Below, one piece after another: positions 1 through 8,934 of a DNA stretch of 64,000 bases. How positions within the stretch are numbered: position 1 is the stretch's first letter; each line of letters starts with the position of its first letter. Under the pieces are notes generated by a model. That model did no database searches. It was not told the DNA's origin and saw nothing but the letters and a program-made list of their open reading frames with translations. Source of the stretch: Oligella ureolytica DSM 18253 (GTDB lineage Bacteria; Pseudomonadota; Gammaproteobacteria; Burkholderiales; Burkholderiaceae_B); the NCBI RefSeq assembly GCF_000373745.1, contig NZ_KB892324.1:20343-84342 (forward strand), read 5' to 3'. Position numbers and translations under genes: made by a program.

Positions 1-241
1 CGAGGGCTTCTTCCGGTTTTTCTAAAGTCACAGTTTTGCTGAATTCACGCATGACTCGGGCGGCGGCGGTGATTTCATCCACCGTTTCTTTTTTGACACG
101 CAGCCCCATTAAAAAAGCAGCAGCGATTTCCGGTGGCATCTCACCTTGCATAAGATTGCGCATCAGGTCGACCATCTCGTCTTCGAATATTTCACGATGC
201 TCGATAAGACGTGTTAGGGCTTCTTGATAAGAAATTTTCAT
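1..241 (-). CDS. trpD: anthranilate phosphoribosyltransferase, N-terminal part (cut by window edge)
   Basis: This is the first 80 codons of TrpD, which joins anthranilate to PRPP in step 2 of tryptophan synthesis. The protein starts [17 protein letters not shown] and continues with the [18 protein letters not shown] stretch typical of the TrpD/thymidine phosphorylase helical N-domain. The catalytic part lies beyond the left edge. It is 61 bases downstream of trpG on the same strand, so it belongs to the trpE-trpG-trpD operon. The ATG at 241 gives the usual family N-terminus. Confidence 0.9.
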   Translation of the reverse strand, partial: MKISYQEALTRLIEHREIFEDEMVDLMRNLMQGEMPPEIAAAFLMGLRVKKETVDEITAAARVMREFSKTVTLEKPEEAL

Positions 242-302
242 TTGATTACTCCGCACGGTAGCTGGATCTAAGAAAAAACATAGCTATACCGGCTTATTAC
301 TA

Positions 303-878
303 TTATTTAGCGTATTTTAAAAAATTATTAAATAACTCGTGACCATAGTCACTAAGCACGGATTCAGGATGGAATTGCACACCGAAAACAGGCAGTTCCT
401 TGTGTGCAACGGCCATGATTTCACCATCGTCTGTTTCTGCTGTGATCTCTAAACATTCGGGCAGTGTGTCACGCTCAATGGCTAAAGAATGATAGCGAGT
501 CACCGTGTACGGCGAAGGGATATCAGTAAATATATCGGTGCCGTGATGGGTGATAGTCGAAGTTTTGCCATGCATTAATTGCTTGGCGCGAATGACATGA
601 CCTCCAAAAGCCGCACCGATTGATTGGTGGCCTAAACAAACCCCCAAAATGGGTATTTTGCCGGCAAAATGCTTAATTACTTCAATCGAAATGCCGGCTT
701 CAGCAGGCGTACACGGACCGGGAGAGACGCAAATCAGATCGGGATCCATTGCTTCAATTTCTTCAATGCTGATTTCGTCATTGCGAGCAACAATCACCTC
801 AGCACCGAGTTCACCAAAATATTGCACGATGTTATAGGTAAAAGAATCGTAATTGTCGAGCATAAAAAGCTTAGTCAT
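303..878 (-). CDS. trpG: anthranilate synthase glutaminase component II
   Basis: The 191-residue class I glutamine amidotransferase supplies ammonia to TrpE for anthranilate formation. It has the N-terminal [10 protein letters not shown] motif, the nucleophile Cys in LGVCLGHQ and the His-x-Glu of the triad in GVQFHPES. The start is set at the ATG at 878 ([13 protein letters not shown]), with AAGGAAA about 6 bases upstream; a longer open frame to 959 adds 27 residues that overlap trpE and resemble nothing in the family. It lies 25 bases after trpE. In many bacteria this subunit also serves folate synthesis (PabA); here the position favours tryptophan. Confidence 0.93.
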   Translation of the reverse strand: MTKLFMLDNYDSFTYNIVQYFGELGAEVIVARNDEISIEEIEAMDPDLICVSPGPCTPAEAGISIEVIKHFAGKIPILGVCLGHQSIGAAFGGHVIRAKQLMHGKTSTITHHGTDIFTDIPSPYTVTRYHSLAIERDTLPECLEITAETDDGEIMAVAHKELPVFGVQFHPESVLSDYGHELFNNFLKYAK

Positions 879-903
879 TATTATTTTCCTTACTAAGTTC
901 TGA

Positions 904-2427
904 TTAAATCGGTTGATCGAGGCCGTATTGAACCTGCTCTGCTGCACGTAATACGGCACGTGCTTTGTGCTCTGTCTCTAACCATTCGTTTTCCGGGATG
1001 GAGTCAGCGACGATACCGGCCGCGGCTTGTACGTAAAGCATGCCGTCTTTGATGACTGCAGTACGAATAGCAATGGCCATGTCCATTGAGCCATTGTAGC
1101 TAAAGTAGCCTACAGCACCACCGTAAATACCACGACGTACCGGTTCCAGCTCATCAATTAGCTTCATCGCCTGGACCTTGGGTGCTCCGGTTAATGTGCC
1201 GGCAGGGAAGGTGGCTCGCAGTACGTCAAGCGCATCCAAGTCGTCTTTCAAAACTCCCTTGACATTTGAGACAAGATGCATGACGTGAGAGTAATTTTCT
1301 ACAGTCATCTGCTCAGTGACTTCCACCGTACCGGTTTTTGATACGCGACCAATATCATTACGAGCTAAGTCGATTAACATCACATGCTCGGCAATTTCTT
1401 TAGGATCATTTTGTAGCTCTGTGGCTAACGCCTTGTCTTCTTCCGGCGTTTTGCCGCGAGGACGGGTACCTGCTAATGGGCGGATAGTGACTTCTGTTTC
1501 CTCTTTACCTTCAGTGTTTAGGACGTGCTCCTGGCGTACTAAAATCTCCGGCGATGAACCAACAACATGGAACTCACCGAAATTGTAGTAGTACATAAAC
1601 GGTGATGGGTTGAGGGAGCGTAACGAGCGATATAAAGAGAGTGGTGAATCACGGAAAGACTTATTGATTACTTGACCGATTTGGACTTGCATCAAATCGC
1701 CTGCGGCGATGCGTTCTTTTGCTTTAATAACAGCAGCTAAAAAGTCCTCTTTGGCAAAAGTGCGCTCTTCTTCTGTGACTAAACTGGCTAAGCTGTATGG
1801 AATAGCCACTGGTTGGCGAAGCATACGACGAAGTTCTAACAATCGCTTTTTGCCTTTGGAGTAGCTGTCACTTTCGGAAGGGTCAGCATAAACTAATAAG
1901 TAGGTGCGCCCAATCACGTTGTCGACGATGACTGCTTCATCGATATGCATCAACATGATATCCGGAGTGCCTTCACCTTGACCGTGTGGAAATGGCTTAA
2001 CTGCCGGGCCTAAGCTGGGTTCCATATGGCGTACTGCATCGTAGCCGATATAGCCTGCTAAGCCACCGGTAAAACGTGGAACCCCCGGGCGATTAGCGAC
2101 CTTAAAACGATCCATGTAGTTGCGGATAAACTCAAAAGGGTCGCCTTCGTGAGTTTCTACGACCTGACCATCCGTAATTAACTCAGTGGTTGTGTCTTTG
2201 CTGCGAATGACTGTACGTGCCGGTAAACCAATAAAGGAGTAACGCCCAGAACGCTCACCGCCCACGACGGACTCGAGTAAGCAAGTCATTTTTCCGCCAT
2301 TTTTATCGTTATGAGCAAGTTTTAAATAAATGCCTAAGGTAGTGTCTAGGTCAGCGTAGGTCTCCTGCATTAGAGGTATGCGATTGTAGCCTTGGGCTTT
2401 TAATGCGTTGAATTCTATTTCAGTCAT
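904..2427 (-). CDS. trpE: anthranilate synthase component I
   Basis: TrpE (507 residues) makes anthranilate from chorismate with ammonia from TrpG, and is normally feedback-inhibited by tryptophan. The chorismate-binding core is clear: [45 protein letters not shown] and YGGAVGY. The N-domain carries [18 protein letters not shown], which includes the LLES tryptophan-binding motif. The start is placed at 2427 (MTEIEF) because GAGAG stands 8 bases upstream; an upstream in-frame ATG at 2442 has no ribosome site. Expression is probably controlled by the trp leader/attenuator just upstream. Confidence 0.95.
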   Translation of the reverse strand: MTEIEFNALKAQGYNRIPLMQETYADLDTTLGIYLKLAHNDKNGGKMTCLLESVVGGERSGRYSFIGLPARTVIRSKDTTTELITDGQVVETHEGDPFEFIRNYMDRFKVANRPGVPRFTGGLAGYIGYDAVRHMEPSLGPAVKPFPHGQGEGTPDIMLMHIDEAVIVDNVIGRTYLLVYADPSESDSYSKGKKRLLELRRMLRQPVAIPYSLASLVTEEERTFAKEDFLAAVIKAKERIAAGDLMQVQIGQVINKSFRDSPLSLYRSLRSLNPSPFMYYYNFGEFHVVGSSPEILVRQEHVLNTEGKEETEVTIRPLAGTRPRGKTPEEDKALATELQNDPKEIAEHVMLIDLARNDIGRVSKTGTVEVTEQMTVENYSHVMHLVSNVKGVLKDDLDALDVLRATFPAGTLTGAPKVQAMKLIDELEPVRRGIYGGAVGYFSYNGSMDMAIAIRTAVIKDGMLYVQAAAGIVADSIPENEWLETEHKARAVLRAAEQVQYGLDQPI

Positions 2428-2491
2428 TTTATTTACTCTCATGTAATGGTTTTTTAATTGACCGGGAGTTAGTGCACTTTGCTTTAAATGT

Positions 2492-2525
2492 AAAAAAACC
2501 CGGTCATGTAGGATGTACCGGGTTT
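2492..2525 (-). terminator. trp attenuator terminator hairpin
   Basis: On the minus strand a 9-bp perfect stem (AAACCCGGT / ACCGGGTTT, 12-base loop) is followed directly by a run of T, an intrinsic terminator placed 65 bases before the trpE start. Because it lies between the leader peptide gene and trpE, it should act as the attenuator rather than end an upstream gene. The 5' arm region (2518-2528) can alternatively pair with 2615-2624 inside the leader peptide coding sequence, with one bulged base, giving a plausible antiterminator. Confidence 0.85.
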
Positions 2526-2604
2526 AATACGTTAGTTTGTAATGTGTGGCTTGTTGTCAGAATGAGTTGTTTAACTTGAACTTATAACTCTAAATGACGC
2601 AGCC

Positions 2605-2697
2605 TCAGAACGCGATTAACCCAGCACGCAGCAGCCACCAGCGCCAGTAATAGGCGATGTTGTTATAAGCATAAGCGATAGGATTAAATTGCATCAT
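2605..2697 (-). CDS. trpL: trp operon leader peptide
   Basis: A 30-codon frame (ATG-ATG start, TGA stop) contains three Trp codons within four positions: W18, W20 and W21, in a YYWRWW context. It ends about 80 bases before the attenuator terminator and 178 bases before trpE. Trp is rare in proteins, so such a cluster just upstream of a terminator and trpE is the signature of ribosome-mediated attenuation: stalling on the Trp codons when charged tRNA-Trp is scarce lets the antiterminator form. No strong Shine-Dalgarno sequence is visible. The second ATG (2694) could be the true start. Confidence 0.85.
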   Translation of the reverse strand: MMQFNPIAYAYNNIAYYWRWWLLRAGLIAF

Positions 2698-2802
2698 AGT
2701 GAAAATAGGCTTGTCTAAGGACAAAATATTGCGATTAACGAAAATGGTAACACAGATTTATGAAGAAAGTATGACAGCGTTTGATTTTTAAACAAAAGCT
2801 GC

Positions 2803-3516
2803 TTAATTGTTGTTCTTCCTTTTTGTGTTTTCAGCATGAATCCAATTAATTGCCATATGCATATCGTCTACCAGAGCACCGGGCTCAGGTTGGTTAATAG
2901 TTTGACCCTCGTTGTAGCCATAAGGTACGACCAGGCAAGGTAGGCCGGCAGCGTTGGCGGCTTGTGCATCATTTAGTGAATCGCCGATAAGTACCGCCGT
3001 GTCAGCCGTGCTGCTAAGCTTTTCTAAAGCTAATAAAACGGGTGCCGGGTGAGGTTTTTTGTGCTCACACGAGTCACCACCAATGATCGCATCAAAGTAA
3101 TGGCTGATCCCTTTTTTATCCAGCAAGGGTAGGGTGAACTCAATCGCTTTATTGGTGACAACGGCGAGTTTATAACGCTCTGTCTTGAGTTGCTCTAAAG
3201 CCTCGGTGACTGTCGGATAGAGCTCGCTAAAGAGGCCGTTGTTGGCATGATAATGGCGACTAAATACCTCTTTAGCTTCTTGTAAAAGATCAGGCGCTAC
3301 TGTCTTGGCATTAATGTCATTAGCTAGGAATCGAATAATAAGACGTTCTAAGCCCTTACCAACAAAGGTGCTAAGCGTTTCAATAGGGAGGGTGGGGCGA
3401 CCCATCTCCGCTAGACATTGATTAGCGCAATAGGCGAGCTCGGGCATGCTGTCAATTAACGTGCCATCTAAATCAAATAGCACCGTGTCGATAAGTGGGG
3501 TAGTTTCTTTCGTCAT
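2803..3516 (-). CDS. gph: phosphoglycolate phosphatase
   Basis: A HAD-superfamily hydrolase of 237 residues. It has the DxDGT motif (FDLDGTLIDS, the first Asp being the nucleophile), the motif II Thr in VVTNK, and motif III/IV residues in HKKPHPAP and LIGDSLNDAQAA. It removes phosphate from 2-phosphoglycolate. The gene begins one base after the rpe stop, so the two are translationally coupled. The rpe-gph-trpEGD order is common in Burkholderiales and supports the call over other HAD phosphatases. The trp leader lies 105 bases downstream, so read-through into trp is possible. Confidence 0.88.
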   Translation of the reverse strand: MTKETTPLIDTVLFDLDGTLIDSMPELAYCANQCLAEMGRPTLPIETLSTFVGKGLERLIIRFLANDINAKTVAPDLLQEAKEVFSRHYHANNGLFSELYPTVTEALEQLKTERYKLAVVTNKAIEFTLPLLDKKGISHYFDAIIGGDSCEHKKPHPAPVLLALEKLSSTADTAVLIGDSLNDAQAANAAGLPCLVVPYGYNEGQTINQPEPGALVDDMHMAINWIHAENTKRKNNN

Positions 3517-3517
3517 A

Positions 3518-4222
3518 CTAAGTATTGATTAATTTACCATCTGCCAAATCAATTTCTTTACGCATTTGCTGGATCACTGTTTGGTAATTGTCCGATCCGA
3601 AAATAGCTGAGCCGGCGACAAAGGTGTCTGCCCCAGCAGCACGAATAGCGCCGATATTGTCCGCTTTGATGCCGCCATCAACCTCTAAGCGGATAGGCTG
3701 TCCGCCAGCGGCAACCCAATCATCAATGCGTTGGCGAAGTTGGGTGATTTTGTCCATGGTTGACGGAATGAACTTTTGCCCGCCAAAGCCCGGGTTAACA
3801 GACATTAATAAGACCATATCTATTTTGTCCATCACGTAATCCAATACGCTTAAACTGGTCGCAGGGTTTAGTACTAAACCGGCTTGGCAACCAAGTTCGC
3901 GAATTAAGTTTAATGAGCGGTCGACATGCTTTGAAGCCTCGGGGTGGAAAGTGATCATATCAGCCCCCGCTTTTGCAAATAGTGGAATAATGCTATCAAC
4001 AGGCTCAACCATCAGATGTACATCAATCATGGCATCAGTGTGTGGACGAATAGCTTCACAGACCAAGGGTCCAATTGTGAGGTTCGGTACATAGTGATTG
4101 TCCATTACATCGAAGTGAATCCAATCAGCGCCATCAGCGATGACTTGCTTAACCTCTTCGCCTAAGCGAGCAAAGTCAGCTGATAAAATACTGGGAGCAA
4201 TGATGGCAGGAAGCTTATTCAT
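3518..4222 (-). CDS. rpe: ribulose-phosphate 3-epimerase
   Basis: A 234-residue TIM-barrel enzyme interconverting ribulose 5-phosphate and xylulose 5-phosphate in the pentose phosphate pathway. Motifs seen are APSILSADF at the N-terminus, [17 protein letters not shown] (metal-binding His and Asp), [21 protein letters not shown] and LEVDGGIK (second catalytic Asp). The length matches the family. It is the first gene of the rpe-gph pair, 37 bases after prpF on the same strand. Confidence 0.94.
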   Translation of the reverse strand: MNKLPAIIAPSILSADFARLGEEVKQVIADGADWIHFDVMDNHYVPNLTIGPLVCEAIRPHTDAMIDVHLMVEPVDSIIPLFAKAGADMITFHPEASKHVDRSLNLIRELGCQAGLVLNPATSLSVLDYVMDKIDMVLLMSVNPGFGGQKFIPSTMDKITQLRQRIDDWVAAGGQPIRLEVDGGIKADNIGAIRAAGADTFVAGSAIFGSDNYQTVIQQMRKEIDLADGKLINT

Positions 4223-4259
4223 AGTTGATGCCTTTTATTTGTAGAATGTGTTGAAAAGT

Positions 4260-5450
4260 TTAAAAGCAGTCGCTGGGTATATGAACCCAGCCACTCATTA
4301 ATATACGGGCGCTGCGACTCATAATGGCTTTTTTAACTTGCCATTGCCCATTGTCCAGTACCGCTTCTGCGCCGACGCGTAAGGTGCCTGATGGGTGGCC
4401 AAAAGTAACGCTCTGGCGATCACCGCCACCTGCCGCTTGGTTTACCAAGGTGCCCGGAATAGCAGCAGCGGCGGCAATAGCAACAGCAGCAGTGCCCATC
4501 ATGGCGTGGTGTAACTGACCCATCGATAGCGCACGTACATGCAAATCAATGGTGTCGGCTGTGATTTCTTTGCCACTCGATGTGGTGTAGTCTTTTCTGG
4601 GAGCGACAAACGCTATTTTAGGTGTGTGCTGGCGATCTTTTGCTTCTTGAACGTCTTTGATGAGACCCATTGCTTTAGCACCGTAGGCTCTAATTTTTTC
4701 AAAACGTTCGAGGGCCTCAGGATTGCCATTGATATCGTCTTGTAATTCAGTGCCCTGATAACCTAAATCATCTGCGTTTAAGAAAATAGTCGGAATCCCG
4801 GCGCTAAGCATGGTTGCCGGGAAGGTGCCAATGCCGGGAACCTCCAGCTCATCGACTAAGTTGCCGGTGGGAAACATGGTCGCACCTTTGTCGCCATCGT
4901 CATCTGAAGGATCGATAAATTCAATCACAATTTCAGCGGCCGGGAAGGTTACGCCATCTAATTCAAAATCACCCGTTTCCTGTACTTGCCCGTTGGTGAT
5001 GGGTACGTGGGCGATAATTGTTTTTTGAATATTAACTTGCCAGATTTTGATCGTACAAATGCCATTGTCGGGAATTTTAGCAGGGTCAATCAGTCCGGCA
5101 TGAATCGCAAAGGGTCCAACGGCAGAGCTGAGGTTGCCGCAATTACCGCTCCAATCAACGAAGTCGTTATTGATGCCGACTTGACCAAATAAATAATCTA
5201 CATCATGATCGGCAATGCTGCTTTTGCTGATGATTACTGTCTTGGAGGTTGATGAGGTGGCGCCACCCATGCCGTCTATCTGCTTGGCATAAGGGTCTGG
5301 ACTGCCAATCACACGTTTTAATATGGCATCTCGCGCAGGGCCCGCTTGTTGAGCCGCATCGGGTAAATCAGTTAGGCTGAAAAATACTCCCTTGCTAGTG
5401 CCTCCACGCATATATGTGGCAGGGATTTTAATCTGTGCGGCGTAAGTCAT
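4260..5450 (-). CDS. prpF: PrpF-family 2-methylaconitate cis-trans isomerase
   Basis: A 396-residue protein of the PrpF/diaminopimelate epimerase-like fold. Recognisable stretches are PATYMRGGTSKGVFF, IGSPDPYAKQIDGMGGATS, DYLFGQVGI, FVDWSGNCGNLSSAVGPFA and the C-terminal GHPSGTLRVGAE. PrpF isomerises 2-methylaconitate made by AcnD in the methylcitrate cycle for propionate. No prpB, prpC or acnD is nearby, so a related tautomerase role (4-oxalomesaconate, GalD-like) cannot be excluded. The start is taken at 5450 because GGAG lies 7 bases before it; two upstream in-frame ATGs overlap that ribosome site. Confidence 0.8.
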   Translation of the reverse strand: MTYAAQIKIPATYMRGGTSKGVFFSLTDLPDAAQQAGPARDAILKRVIGSPDPYAKQIDGMGGATSSTSKTVIISKSSIADHDVDYLFGQVGINNDFVDWSGNCGNLSSAVGPFAIHAGLIDPAKIPDNGICTIKIWQVNIQKTIIAHVPITNGQVQETGDFELDGVTFPAAEIVIEFIDPSDDDGDKGATMFPTGNLVDELEVPGIGTFPATMLSAGIPTIFLNADDLGYQGTELQDDINGNPEALERFEKIRAYGAKAMGLIKDVQEAKDRQHTPKIAFVAPRKDYTTSSGKEITADTIDLHVRALSMGQLHHAMMGTAAVAIAAAAAIPGTLVNQAAGGGDRQSVTFGHPSGTLRVGAEAVLDNGQWQVKKAIMSRSARILMSGWVHIPSDCF

Positions 5451-5570
5451 ATTCATCTCCATGTCAGTTGTTTTTAAGTTTTATTTACCTGAATGATTAT
5501 AGTGCTTTTGCATAAAAATTTCCGCTGGTGTTTTGCTCACTATGCCGGATTTGATTACGTTTGCAATGAG

Positions 5571-5936
5571 CTACTTACTACGCTCCTTGATACGTTGGCG
5601 ATTGATGGCTTGAGCTTCTGCGGTTGGCACCCAGTCCTTCCAAAAGTGATCTGGAATATTTGGAAAATCTTCACGCTGTACACCATTAAAGGAAGGATTG
5701 TAGTTACGCCTTTTCATTTCTTGAATGAGCTCAGCATGACGTTTAACTAAATAGCCAAGGCGAGTATAAAAAAATAACATATGGCCTTTACCCAAGGTAT
5801 ATCTTTCAGGTTGCTCAAAACTTTTGCGTTGTGCAGCTTTTTCTGCGAGAGCAAATACTCGAGGTAACTCGCGATATTCGGCCACTAGGTGAGGGCCGCT
5901 GAGCTCTTCGACTGGAATGCAGTTAATTCGGGTCAT
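5571..5936 (-). CDS. T4 endonuclease V-type pyrimidine dimer DNA glycosylase
   Basis: A 121-residue protein whose N-terminus, MTRINCIPVEELSG then AEYRELPRVF, matches phage T4 DenV. That enzyme excises cyclobutane pyrimidine dimers and nicks DNA, using the amino group of Thr2 and Glu23; both residues are present if translation starts at 5936. An open frame to 5960 adds eight residues and would bury Thr2, so it is rejected. The GKGHMLFFYTRLGYL segment matches the middle of the family. The C-terminus stops around KERSK and lacks the aromatic tail of the T4 enzyme. It sits alone between prpF and a decayed region. Confidence 0.8.
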   Translation of the reverse strand: MTRINCIPVEELSGPHLVAEYRELPRVFALAEKAAQRKSFEQPERYTLGKGHMLFFYTRLGYLVKRHAELIQEMKRRNYNPSFNGVQREDFPNIPDHFWKDWVPTAEAQAINRQRIKERSK

Positions 5937-6371
5937 GGTTTGATTTTTGTCAGGGAACAATTGAGAGGGGATATATTGTACGCTATTGTTTTAGCGTTCT
6001 TAAAGGGGGATAAGCTGTGATGAGGGTTATTGTTGAATTTCAATGCTTATATTAAATATTATCATTTTCTAAACTAAAGTCTGGATAAGGTACGTCTTCA
6101 TGCTGGTATCATTAAAGTTATCCTTCTGGTGCTAGTGGGATAGTTTAAGACTAACGAAATTTGCTCTATTCTAAGTTCGATGTTAAAAAATGAAGAATGG
6201 CAGTATTCATATGAAACAGGCCAAGACAACCTATTTACTACTTTATTATTTTGCCTAACTCCATCGCAACTAAGAAGTCATCTGAAAGGTTCCTACAGTC
6301 GGAATACGAGAGAGTTAAGAACTTTTTAATGTCAGCCGATAATCGGCTTGAGATACAAGGTTTTATTTTAT
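5937..6371. other. AT-rich non-coding stretch, probably decayed sequence
   Basis: No convincing gene is seen here in either strand. Short frames with stops and no family resemblance, together with the gene fragments immediately to the right, suggest old insertions and deletions. The base next to the repair gene must hold its promoter, but no clear -35/-10 pair was recognised. Confidence 0.4.
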
Positions 6372-6509
6372 GTGTTAAAAGCCCTTGGCTTAAGCTTTGA
6401 ACGTATTAATAGCGCAATTCGTATTGGGATTGGACGATTTGATACGAAGCAGGATATTTTGACGTTTGTAGATAAGGTATCGAGGGTCTTAAAAGAGTTT
6501 GAAGTGTAA
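6372..6509 (+). pseudogene. cysteine desulfurase (IscS/NifS type) C-terminal fragment
   Basis: The 45 codons ending at the TAA at 6507-6509 read VLKALGLSFERINSAIRIG, then IGRFDTKQDI and a helical tail. This is the C-terminal segment of class I cysteine desulfurases, just after the mobile Cys loop (usual wording: YVLKALG ... SIRFGIGRFTTEEEI). The PLP-binding Lys, active Cys and all earlier parts are absent, and upstream codons lose the match after one Tyr. It is a remnant without its catalytic domain. It abuts a transposase fragment, which probably explains the truncation. Confidence 0.7.
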
Positions 6510-6698
6510 GCAGTAAGGCTTCTCTTGGTAAAGCGCTATCTCCAGGGTCTTGTAAATACTGTAGGCGCTAAAGACTAAGCAGATATGGGCATGAATTCGC
6601 TTTTCTAAGCGATGGTATATTGGACGAATGCGCAGGTCGATCTTGGGCATCCGGAAGGCTTTCTCTATCTGCCAGAGCTGGCCGTAATGCGCCAACAT
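6489..6698 (-). pseudogene. IS1634/IS4-type transposase fragment
   Basis: The 69-codon frame contains HYGQLWQIEKAFRM, then RIRPIYHRLEKRIHAHICL, the C-terminal catalytic region of IS1634-like DDE transposases. The Glu of QIEKAFR is the third DDE residue in the IS4 Y-R-E-K signature. The first two catalytic Asp residues and the N-terminal half are missing, and after about residue 55 the match is lost. No intact inverted repeats were found. It overlaps the end of the desulfurase fragment, giving a scar made of two broken genes. Confidence 0.7.
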
Positions 6699-6752
6699 TA
6701 TTGATTTATAAGGGATGATCGGGTGATCCGAGAGAAAAGTGACGAAGATATG

Positions 6753-6793
6753 AAAAAAATACCGGCGCAGTCCTGAGGCTGCATCCGGTATTT
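6753..6793 (-). terminator. intrinsic terminator after rhlE
   Basis: On the minus strand the stem AAATACCGG ... CCGGTATTT carries an inner GCAGCC/GACTGC-like arm and is followed by a run of T. It lies 44 bases after the rhlE stop and points with that gene. Confidence 0.85.
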
Positions 6794-6836
6794 AGTCTAT
6801 GTGATTGTTGCTGCGCCTGATAGCGTCAGCTGAACT

Positions 6837-8423
6837 TTAGTATGACATACGCTCTGTTACCGCACGGTTAACTCGTTCGATTAGCGATTTGCTATCTTTG
6901 CGAAGCTTGCGGCTTGGGCGAACTCCATCTTGGTGAGCGGTGGCAGGAGCTGATTCTTGGTCGCGATTGCGTGAGCGCTGCGACGATTGGGAGGCGCGTT
7001 GTTGGCGTCCCGGTTGACCTTCTTGACGGTAGCGCGGGCGCTCTTGGCGGTCTGCACGCTCTTCATAACGGCGAGAACGAGTCTCGATCTTGCCTTCAGG
7101 GCGAGCAAAGTCGTTGTCTAAGCGCTCGAAGTCAGAACGTCTGCCACGGCTTTCGTTGCGTGGTGCACTGTCGCTGCGTTGCTCGAAGTTGCGATCTTGA
7201 CGAGCACCACTGTGACGTTTAGCGCCATTACCGGCTTTGCGACGACGGTTATTAGAAGAGGTGTTTTTAGGCTTGCTGCTTTGACGAACAGGCTCTAAGC
7301 CATCGATAGTTTCAACCTCAATGGTTTGACCGGTAAAACGCTCAATTTTCTTTACTTTAAAGTTTTCAGCAAACGTGGCGAAGCTATAAGCACGACCATC
7401 GCGCCCAGCACGACCGGTACGACCAATGCGGTGGACGTAGTCTTCAGCTTGCATCGGCAAGTCAAAGTTAATAGCGTGGCTAATGCCTTGTACATCAATG
7501 CCGCGAGCAGCAACATCGGTTGCTACTAATACATGTAATTTACCATTTTGCAGTTGGGTAATAGTGCGCGTACGCTGGCGCTGATTCATGTCGCCGTGTA
7601 ATGCAGCGGCTTTGTAGTCGTTATCTTTTAAGCGTTCAGCTAAATCGTCAGCACTGCGTTTGGTCGCGGTAAATACGATGGCTTGATATACGGGCTCATT
7701 ATCTAAAATATGCTCAAGTAAGCGGAACTTGTGGCCTGCATTGTCAGCGTAAAGTAGAGACTGCTCGATATTCTCGTGACGTTGTGTTTGGTTGGCCACG
7801 TCAATGCGTAAAGAGTCTTTAAGCATGCTGGCGGCTAAATTCGCCAAGGTTTTCTCGAACGTAGCAGAGAACATAAGGGTCTGACGAGCGTCAGGCGTAT
7901 GCGCTACGATTTCTTTCATGTCGTCTAAGAAGCCCATATCAAGCATGCGATCCGCTTCATCAAGGACTAAGGTTTCGATGTTGCTTAGATCAACTCGACC
8001 CGCATTGAGATGGTCGATAAGACGACCTGGAGTTGCTACCAATACATCAACGCGACGCTTAAGAGCGTTGATTTGTGGACCATAAGGCATACCACCAACA
8101 ACAGTAGCGACGCGAATGCCTCTCATGCCTGAACTGTACTGTTTAGTCGCATCAGCAACTTGCATTGCTAATTCGCGTGTTGGTGTCAAAACTAATAAGC
8201 GCACACTTTGTTGCTTACCGGCAGGCGTGGTCGCCATGCGGTGTAATGCGGGCAATGTAAAGGCGGCTGTTTTACCACTGCCTGTTTGTGCGCTAACAAT
8301 CAGATCCTTGCCTTCAAGCGCGGCAGGAATCGCTTTTGCTTGTACTTCGGTGGGTTGAGTGAAGCCAGCTTTATTTAAGGCTTCCAGTAATACTGGTGCC
8401 AATCCTAATGATTCGAATGACAT
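6837..8423 (-). CDS. rhlE: DEAD-box ATP-dependent RNA helicase
   Basis: A 528-residue helicase with all core motifs: the Q-motif region GFTQPTEVQAKAIP, Walker A AQTGSGKT, PTRELA, ATPGRL, DEAD in VLDEADRMLDMGF, SAT in MFSATF, and motif VI HRIGRTGRAG. The last 150 residues are basic and low-complexity, rich in Arg, Ser, Gln and Glu, an RNA-binding tail seen in RhlE/RhlB-type helicases. It likely remodels RNA in ribosome assembly or mRNA decay. The start at 8423 (MSFESLGL) has AGGA 8 bases upstream; a longer frame adds 17 unrelated residues. Confidence 0.88.
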   Translation of the reverse strand: MSFESLGLAPVLLEALNKAGFTQPTEVQAKAIPAALEGKDLIVSAQTGSGKTAAFTLPALHRMATTPAGKQQSVRLLVLTPTRELAMQVADATKQYSSGMRGIRVATVVGGMPYGPQINALKRRVDVLVATPGRLIDHLNAGRVDLSNIETLVLDEADRMLDMGFLDDMKEIVAHTPDARQTLMFSATFEKTLANLAASMLKDSLRIDVANQTQRHENIEQSLLYADNAGHKFRLLEHILDNEPVYQAIVFTATKRSADDLAERLKDNDYKAAALHGDMNQRQRTRTITQLQNGKLHVLVATDVAARGIDVQGISHAINFDLPMQAEDYVHRIGRTGRAGRDGRAYSFATFAENFKVKKIERFTGQTIEVETIDGLEPVRQSSKPKNTSSNNRRRKAGNGAKRHSGARQDRNFEQRSDSAPRNESRGRRSDFERLDNDFARPEGKIETRSRRYEERADRQERPRYRQEGQPGRQQRASQSSQRSRNRDQESAPATAHQDGVRPSRKLRKDSKSLIERVNRAVTERMSY

Positions 8424-8934
8424 AGTTTTTCCTAATAAATCTCGTGTCGGTTTATATCGAGCCGACCGGATCAACGCATGGTGGAACTACGTCAGGGGTA
8501 GGAGCGATAATATACAAAAACGATTTGTTTATAATTAAAATAATCGCAATTGTCTGATTGAACTTTGCTAAATCTTTTGTTGCGATGTGCTTTGACCCAT
8601 AGATATGTATGGGTGATGTAGAGACTTGCGACGTCAGTAAATGAATGTCGAGCTTTACAGATAAGACTATCAATTATATAGGGTTTTTCCTGAGAGTCAA
8701 GGGATTCTCTTGGTTTTTTTGACGATGTTAGGTTTTTTCGATGGAACTGTTGTTTTATGGTTTGGGATCTGTCTTTGTGGCTTGTCATGAAAGGGTGGTC
8801 AATAAGGCTTGGTTGCTAGTCACCCGAATCGTCTTTTCGTTTTGTACGTATTTAAGGGTATGTTTTAAAGCGCGATTTTTCTTTAAGCTGATTAATTCAT
8901 TTGGTATGTGGGATTGGCTTAATGAGGGTATGTT
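8424..8934. other. intergenic region without a recognised gene
   Basis: About 510 AT-rich bases separate the divergent rhlE and the regulator gene. They must carry both promoters. Short minus-strand frames between 8452 and 9033 have no family resemblance and no ribosome site. A weak stem near 8691-8720 followed by seven T residues is the only structure noted. Confidence 0.4.

Noticed and set aside
2700..2800. Promoter and TrpR operator search before trpL
   Set aside because: No -35/-10 pair better than four of six matches at both boxes and no TrpR-like palindrome was found.
6881..7108. 75-codon minus frame inside rhlE
   Set aside because: It is an out-of-frame shadow of the low-complexity rhlE tail.
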